Shown one piece after another: positions 60,419 through 64,000 of a DNA stretch of 64,000 nt (position 1 is the first letter of the stretch; each line of letters begins with the position of its first letter). Position numbers and translations under genes: made by a program. The DNA comes from Roseovarius spongiae (GTDB lineage Bacteria > Pseudomonadota > Alphaproteobacteria > Rhodobacterales > Rhodobacteraceae), in assembly GCF_003651245.1 (NCBI RefSeq), contig NZ_RAPE01000008.1:32402-96401 (forward strand), given 5' to 3'. The notes under the pieces were generated by a model that saw nothing but the letters and a program-made list of their open reading frames with translations, was not told the origin of the DNA and made no database searches.

Positions 60419-63313
60419 ATGACCACCTACACCGTTTCGTCTGCAGAAGAATTGCAAACCGTGCTCAACAGCGCGTCGGGCGGCGATGCCATCGAGCTTG
60501 CGGCAGGCGACTATGGCAACCTGTCGCTGCGCCGTCTGAACTTCGATTCAGAGGTCACGGTCAGATCTGCCGACCCGGATGACCCCGCAGTGTTCAACAC
60601 GATCAATATAACGGAATCCTCAAACGTAACCTTCGACTCGCTTTTCATCGACTTCATGCCGACTGAAAACACAGTTGAATGGTCCAGTGCATTCCGGGCC
60701 GTGCAAGGCGTCTCGAGCATCACCCTGCGCAACAGCAAAATAGAAGGAGGTGACTCGATTGCCGGTATTTCTCCGGATTCCGAACCTGGAGAGCAGGGAG
60801 CATCGGGCATTCTCGGTGAGCCGATCGGTCGGGCGGTTACCATCTCTGGCACAAATATCGTGGTCGAGAACAACGATATTTCGCACTTTTTCAAAGGCAT
60901 CGTGATGTCCGGTAGTGACAATTCGCTTCTGAATAACGAAATCTATGATCTTCGGACGTCGCCGGTTGTTGGTAGTGGCTCAAACTTGATTATAGACGGT
61001 AACTATTTCCACGACTCCAACCCATGGAAAATGGGCGGTGCCGGCGATCATGGCGATTACGTCCATCTCTGGACTGGGCCTGGCGGGCAGCCGATGTCGA
61101 ATATCACCATTACCAATAACGTCTTTTCCGACGAAGAGGGTGGCTCACTGTTGGGCATTTATCTCGATGATAATAAAAATGGTGTCGGCTATACGAATGT
61201 AACTGTCGAAGGCAACGTCATTCACAGCAGCACCGGCCAGGCGGTGCGCTTCGAGAATGTTTCCGATGCCACAATCTCGCGCAACACGATTCTGAACAAC
61301 GATGGTGTCGAGATGCGAGGCTCTCAGTTGGTCTTGACTGATGGGTCAAGGGATATTCGCTTTGAGGACAACATCATCTCGACTTTTTTTGGAGAAGCCC
61401 AACAGAAGGCTATGGCCGACAAAGGGTTTATCTTCAGTAATAATATCGACGTGAATTACGACAACCCGAATGCGGAGAACTTTGTTGGGCAGATTTTCGC
61501 TGACAGCAGGCTGGGAGGCAGCGGTCTGTGGGAAAAGATCCTATTGCCCGGAAGTGTGGCCGAAGGTCTTGGTTCACCCCTGATGCATCTCGATAAGGGA
61601 GCCAGCCCTCTGACGCCAATCTTCAAGGTCGAGCATGCAGAGGGTGAAAGCAGGGATCTGGTTCTGCGAGCAGATCAGACCCGCGGGCCAGATGGAGTGG
61701 CCATCGACGCTGACGCTCAATTCATCTGGGACTTCGGGGATGGAACCGGTGCGACCGGGCAGGTGGTGCGGCATGCCTATGCCGATGCCGGGCGCTATGA
61801 AGCCACGTTGACGGTGGTGATGCCGGACGGCGCCACGGCCAAGGCGGTGAGTGAGGTCGCCATCATGGGGGCGGACATGCTGTCCTATGATCCTGCGACC
61901 GGGTTGTTCCAGGCCGAAGGTTATGGCGACACAACCGCGATCGCGGACACTGACAAGGCGTCTGTGTCCACGGCGGAAGGCCATGGCATCGATCTTGGCG
62001 CCACCGGATCGCAGGTTGGCATCGGAAAAGAGTATTTGTCACGGCTGTTCGGGGCCGACAGCTTCGATATGGCGATGACTTTGCGCGCAGACACGTTGGG
62101 CAGCACCGGAGAAGTGGCCCGCGTACACGGCAATTTCTTGCTGTCCATCGCCCCGCGTGGCGAGGTGAGCTTGCAGCTTTGGACCGATACACAGTCCAAG
62201 ACCCTGACCACCACCGGAGTCACGGTCAATGACGGGGCTGATCATGACATCCGGGTCGTCTTCGACGGCGAGGCGAGCAGTCTTATGATCTATGTCGATG
62301 ATCAATTGGCTGGTGCGACGGAGATCGAAGGTAATATGCGTGGCGATTATCCGCGCAACTTGGGTTTCGGCAATCCGTGGGGCAAACAGAATTTCGATGG
62401 AACCCTGACTGCCTTCGACCTGGACGTCGGCAACCAGGACTTCCCGGACTACAAGGGTGATCTGGCTGTGATCCCCGACGATGCGGAGCCGATCAGCGAG
62501 CCGACCATTGACGGCGTGGACGAGGATGGTGCGACGCAGCCGGAGGCGCCCGACACCGAACCATCACCCGACGAGCCTTCCGCACCAGACCCTGCGGAAG
62601 AACCGGTTGATGAGGTTCCGCCTCCGCAGGATAACGATACCCCGGACAGTGTCGAACCTCCGTCGGATGACGCCACCCAGCCGGGGCAGGATCACACGGA
62701 TATCCCGGTCGATGACGTTTCCGCACCTCTTTACACTGCCGATTTCGCCCGCATCGAGACTGGCGAGAGCGGCGCGAAGCTGATCGGCGATGCTCATGTC
62801 GCACAGAATACTGATGGTGAGGCCGAAGTGGTGCTTGACGGCCACAGAGACTTCGTCGCGCTTGGGCGTATTCAGGAATTGGAAGACTCGCAGCAGTTTA
62901 ACCTCTCACTCGATTTCCAGCGCTCGGAGGTCGACAGCGGGACCGAACGCATGGTCTGGAACCACATGAAATTCGGGGTCGCGCTCCAGGATGACGCCCT
63001 GCTCATCCATGTCGCGAATACCGATCAGCCGTTCCACAAGGCCATCAAGATCGCCAATGCCGGGGTCGGGGACACCGATGTGCATTCCCTCAACGTGGCG
63101 GTCGATGCCGAGGCGGACCGGCTGCAGGTGGTGCTCGACGGCGAGCTGCTGCTCGACGAGCAGAACATGGATCTGGATTTCGTAGGCTCCGGTGGACATG
63201 AATGGGGTTGGTCGATCGGGACCGCCTGGAACCGCTTTTACGAAGGCAGTGTTAGCGACTTCCAGCTCGACGACGAAGCCGTGTTTTTGGATGATGCAGC
63301 GGTACTGATCTGA
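60419..63313 (+). CDS. Secreted beta-helix/PKD/LamG-like protein, likely T1SS substrate
   Basis: A 964-residue extracellular-type protein from the ATG at 60419 (CGAGGAGAACAGC). No N-terminal signal peptide. Residues about 10-350 are a right-handed parallel beta-helix with Asn/Asp ladders (VVENNDISHFFKGIVMSGSD, NITITNNVFSDEEGGSLLGI). A PKD domain follows (about 400-482, WDFGDGTGATGQVVRHAYAD), then a LamG-like domain (about 527-680), an acidic Pro linker (about 681-767) and a second LamG-like domain (768-957). The tail is hydrophobic/acidic (DDEAVFLDDAAVLI), as in type I secretion signals. With the transporter genes 2-7 kb upstream it is the likely cargo: an adhesin or polysaccharide-modifying enzyme. 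I saw no RTX nonapeptides. Confidence 0.72.
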   Translation: MTTYTVSSAEELQTVLNSASGGDAIELAAGDYGNLSLRRLNFDSEVTVRSADPDDPAVFNTINITESSNVTFDSLFIDFMPTENTVEWSSAFRAVQGVSSITLRNSKIEGGDSIAGISPDSEPGEQGASGILGEPIGRAVTISGTNIVVENNDISHFFKGIVMSGSDNSLLNNEIYDLRTSPVVGSGSNLIIDGNYFHDSNPWKMGGAGDHGDYVHLWTGPGGQPMSNITITNNVFSDEEGGSLLGIYLDDNKNGVGYTNVTVEGNVIHSSTGQAVRFENVSDATISRNTILNNDGVEMRGSQLVLTDGSRDIRFEDNIISTFFGEAQQKAMADKGFIFSNNIDVNYDNPNAENFVGQIFADSRLGGSGLWEKILLPGSVAEGLGSPLMHLDKGASPLTPIFKVEHAEGESRDLVLRADQTRGPDGVAIDADAQFIWDFGDGTGATGQVVRHAYADAGRYEATLTVVMPDGATAKAVSEVAIMGADMLSYDPATGLFQAEGYGDTTAIADTDKASVSTAEGHGIDLGATGSQVGIGKEYLSRLFGADSFDMAMTLRADTLGSTGEVARVHGNFLLSIAPRGEVSLQLWTDTQSKTLTTTGVTVNDGADHDIRVVFDGEASSLMIYVDDQLAGATEIEGNMRGDYPRNLGFGNPWGKQNFDGTLTAFDLDVGNQDFPDYKGDLAVIPDDAEPISEPTIDGVDEDGATQPEAPDTEPSPDEPSAPDPAEEPVDEVPPPQDNDTPDSVEPPSDDATQPGQDHTDIPVDDVSAPLYTADFARIETGESGAKLIGDAHVAQNTDGEAEVVLDGHRDFVALGRIQELEDSQQFNLSLDFQRSEVDSGTERMVWNHMKFGVALQDDALLIHVANTDQPFHKAIKIANAGVGDTDVHSLNVAVDAEADRLQVVLDGELLLDEQNMDLDFVGSGGHEWGWSIGTAWNRFYEGSVSDFQLDDEAVFLDDAAVLI

Positions 63314-63421
63314 GCAGGCCACAAGGCGAACAGGGTCACAGTTTCAGATGGTGTTCCCGCCCGGCTGTGCGCGGCTGGAACACTACCTTTCAAGCGCAAG
63401 TGCGTACCAAGCTTGTCACGG

Positions 63422-63873
63422 TGACCTGCCACGGGATTTTTCCTCCACTGTTGATTAGAGGCCGGCCCAACTTGAGGACGGACAATGAAGCGAACAAGAT
63501 TTACGGACGAACAGATCATCCGCTGCCCGGCAGGCGATTGCGAAGCAATCTACCGAGAGGGGGCATTCTGACGGAGCACGAGGCCGGCGCGAAGTGCGCT
63601 GACCTGTGCCGCAAGCACGGTATGTCGGAAGGCACGTTCTATAACTGGAAGGCCAAATTCGGCGGCATGACGGTGTCGGATGCGAAGCGGCTGAAGGCCT
63701 TGGAAGATGAGAACGCGAAGCTGAAGAAGCTTCTGGCCGAGCAGATGCTGGACCTGGCCGCGATGAAGGATCTGGTTTCAAAAAAGTGGTAGGGCCCGCC
63801 GTGAAGCGCGAAGCCGTCGCGTATCTTCGGGCCGAGCATGGCCTGCCACATCGCCGGGGCGGATCGATCAATG
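63422..63873 (+). mobile_element. IS3-family element, 5' part, interrupted
   Basis: TGACCTGCCACGGGATTTTT at 63422 looks like an IS3-family left inverted repeat. OrfA follows at 63485, and the start of orfB (about 63801) reads VKREAVAYLRAEHGL before it is lost. The right end is missing because an IS21-family left end begins at about 63874. The element is therefore a dead fragment. Confidence 0.7.
63485..63792 (+). pseudogene. IS3 transposase OrfA, disrupted by 41-bp insertion
   Basis: The reading MKRTRFTDEQII (63485-63520) should continue with GILTEHEAGAKCADLCRKHG. That continuation exists, but starts at 63562 in another frame and ends normally at 63792 (LAAMKDLVSKKW). The 41 bases at 63521-63561 are an insertion that shifts the frame and puts a stop in the first frame. 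OrfA encodes the HTH half of the transposase, so the element cannot make functional OrfAB. Confidence 0.8.
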
Positions 63874-64000
63874 TGTGAACCGGCATGCAAGATTGACCCC
63901 TGTATTGGGGTAATCGGCGTCCAAAAGTGACCCCCCTGATATTTCTGTTCAGAAGCTTCCTCGACGGATTTGAGGGAGCGAGTTGGGGATGTTGGTTGTG
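63874..64000 (+). mobile_element. IS21-family element, left end (runs off window)
   Basis: Starting near TGTGAACCGGCATGCAAGAT (63874-63893), the sequence carries the TTGACCCC / AGTGACCCCCC repeats common at IS21 left ends, then a ribosome site and the istA start at 63989. It is inserted in the IS3 orfB. Only the left 127 bases are present. Confidence 0.68.
63989..64000 (+). CDS. istA: IstA transposase start (partial)
   Basis: ATG TTG GTT GTG at 63989-64000 follows GAGGGAGCGAGTTGGGG and reads MLVV, the usual beginning of IS21 IstA (MLVVETVAKIRRAYF). The rest lies beyond the window. IstA is the strand-transfer enzyme; it normally acts with IstB. Confidence 0.6.

Noticed and set aside
60419..63313. 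RTX toxin or adhesin
   Set aside because: No GGxGxDxUx nonapeptide runs; only beta-helix, PKD and LamG-like features are visible.
1..64000. tRNA or rRNA genes
   Set aside because: I saw no cloverleaf-like or rRNA-like sequence on either strand, though without computation a short tRNA could be missed.

Overview
The window looks like part of a large, GC-rich plasmid (or chromid) from an alphaproteobacterium of the Rhodobacterales (Roseobacter/Paracoccaceae type). The pointers are an RPA-family RepA initiator divergent from parAB, three proteins with the VPLPA-CTERM sorting tail typical of this order, DUF1403-ScpB-integrase and DUF2793 genes, and YjbH/YjbF export proteins. It begins inside one gene and ends inside an insertion sequence, so it is not a complete replicon.

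Layout. 1-3.1 kb: a truncated secreted protein, an unknown Tat-type secreted protein and a VPLPA-CTERM protein. 3.3-11.7 kb: an accessory module of five unrecognised small or medium genes, a tandem helix-turn-helix (excisionase-like) protein and two translationally coupled, atypical tyrosine recombinases. Its non-coding DNA holds five 21-bp direct repeats and a loxP-like 11-8-11 inverted repeat. 11.7-12.6 kb: a graveyard with an ornithine-cyclodeaminase-like C-terminus and an IS3 start. 12.65-15.4 kb: ScpB, DUF1403 and a third tyrosine recombinase with a dif-like site. 15.5-18.5 kb: a Wzc/ExoP-type tyrosine autokinase and, divergently, a metallophosphoesterase. 18.5-22.8 kb: the replication and partition core: repA, an origin (DnaA box plus three 22-bp iterons), parA, parB, two palindromic parS-like sites and a decayed epimerase gene.

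23-50.7 kb: a surface-polysaccharide locus. Rightward run: yjbH-yjbF, a Wza-like exporter, a TPP-dependent E1 alpha/beta pair, an aldo/keto reductase and the initiating sugar transferase. Leftward run, converging on it at 31.25 kb: wbpA-wbpB-wbpD-wbpE, an HTTM/DCC pair, a methyltransferase, two glycosyltransferases, a ceramidase-like protein, an AsnB-like amidotransferase, Wzy, an ATP-grasp enzyme and Wzx. A UDP-glucuronate-epimerase-like gene and a DUF2793 protein follow. The wbpABDE set suggests UDP-GlcNAc3NAcA as a precursor. Wzx, Wzy, Wzc and Wza together suggest Wzy-dependent assembly, and AsnB plus ATP-grasp suggest amide or peptide-like decoration of uronic acids.

51-63.3 kb: two more VPLPA-CTERM proteins, a small membrane protein, a complete type I secretion system (ABC transporter, HlyD-type adaptor, TolC-like lipoprotein), a frameshifted methyltransferase, an asparagine-synthase-like protein with a degenerate PP-loop, and a 964-residue beta-helix/PKD/LamG-like extracellular protein that is the likely secretion substrate. 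63.4-64 kb: an IS3-family element, damaged by a 41-bp insertion and cut by an IS21-family element that runs off the end.

In short: a plasmid core, a recombinase-bearing accessory island and a cell-surface/biofilm locus. The best candidates for something undescribed are the 3.3-11.7 kb recombinase module with its repeats, and the unusual precursor chemistry of the polysaccharide locus.
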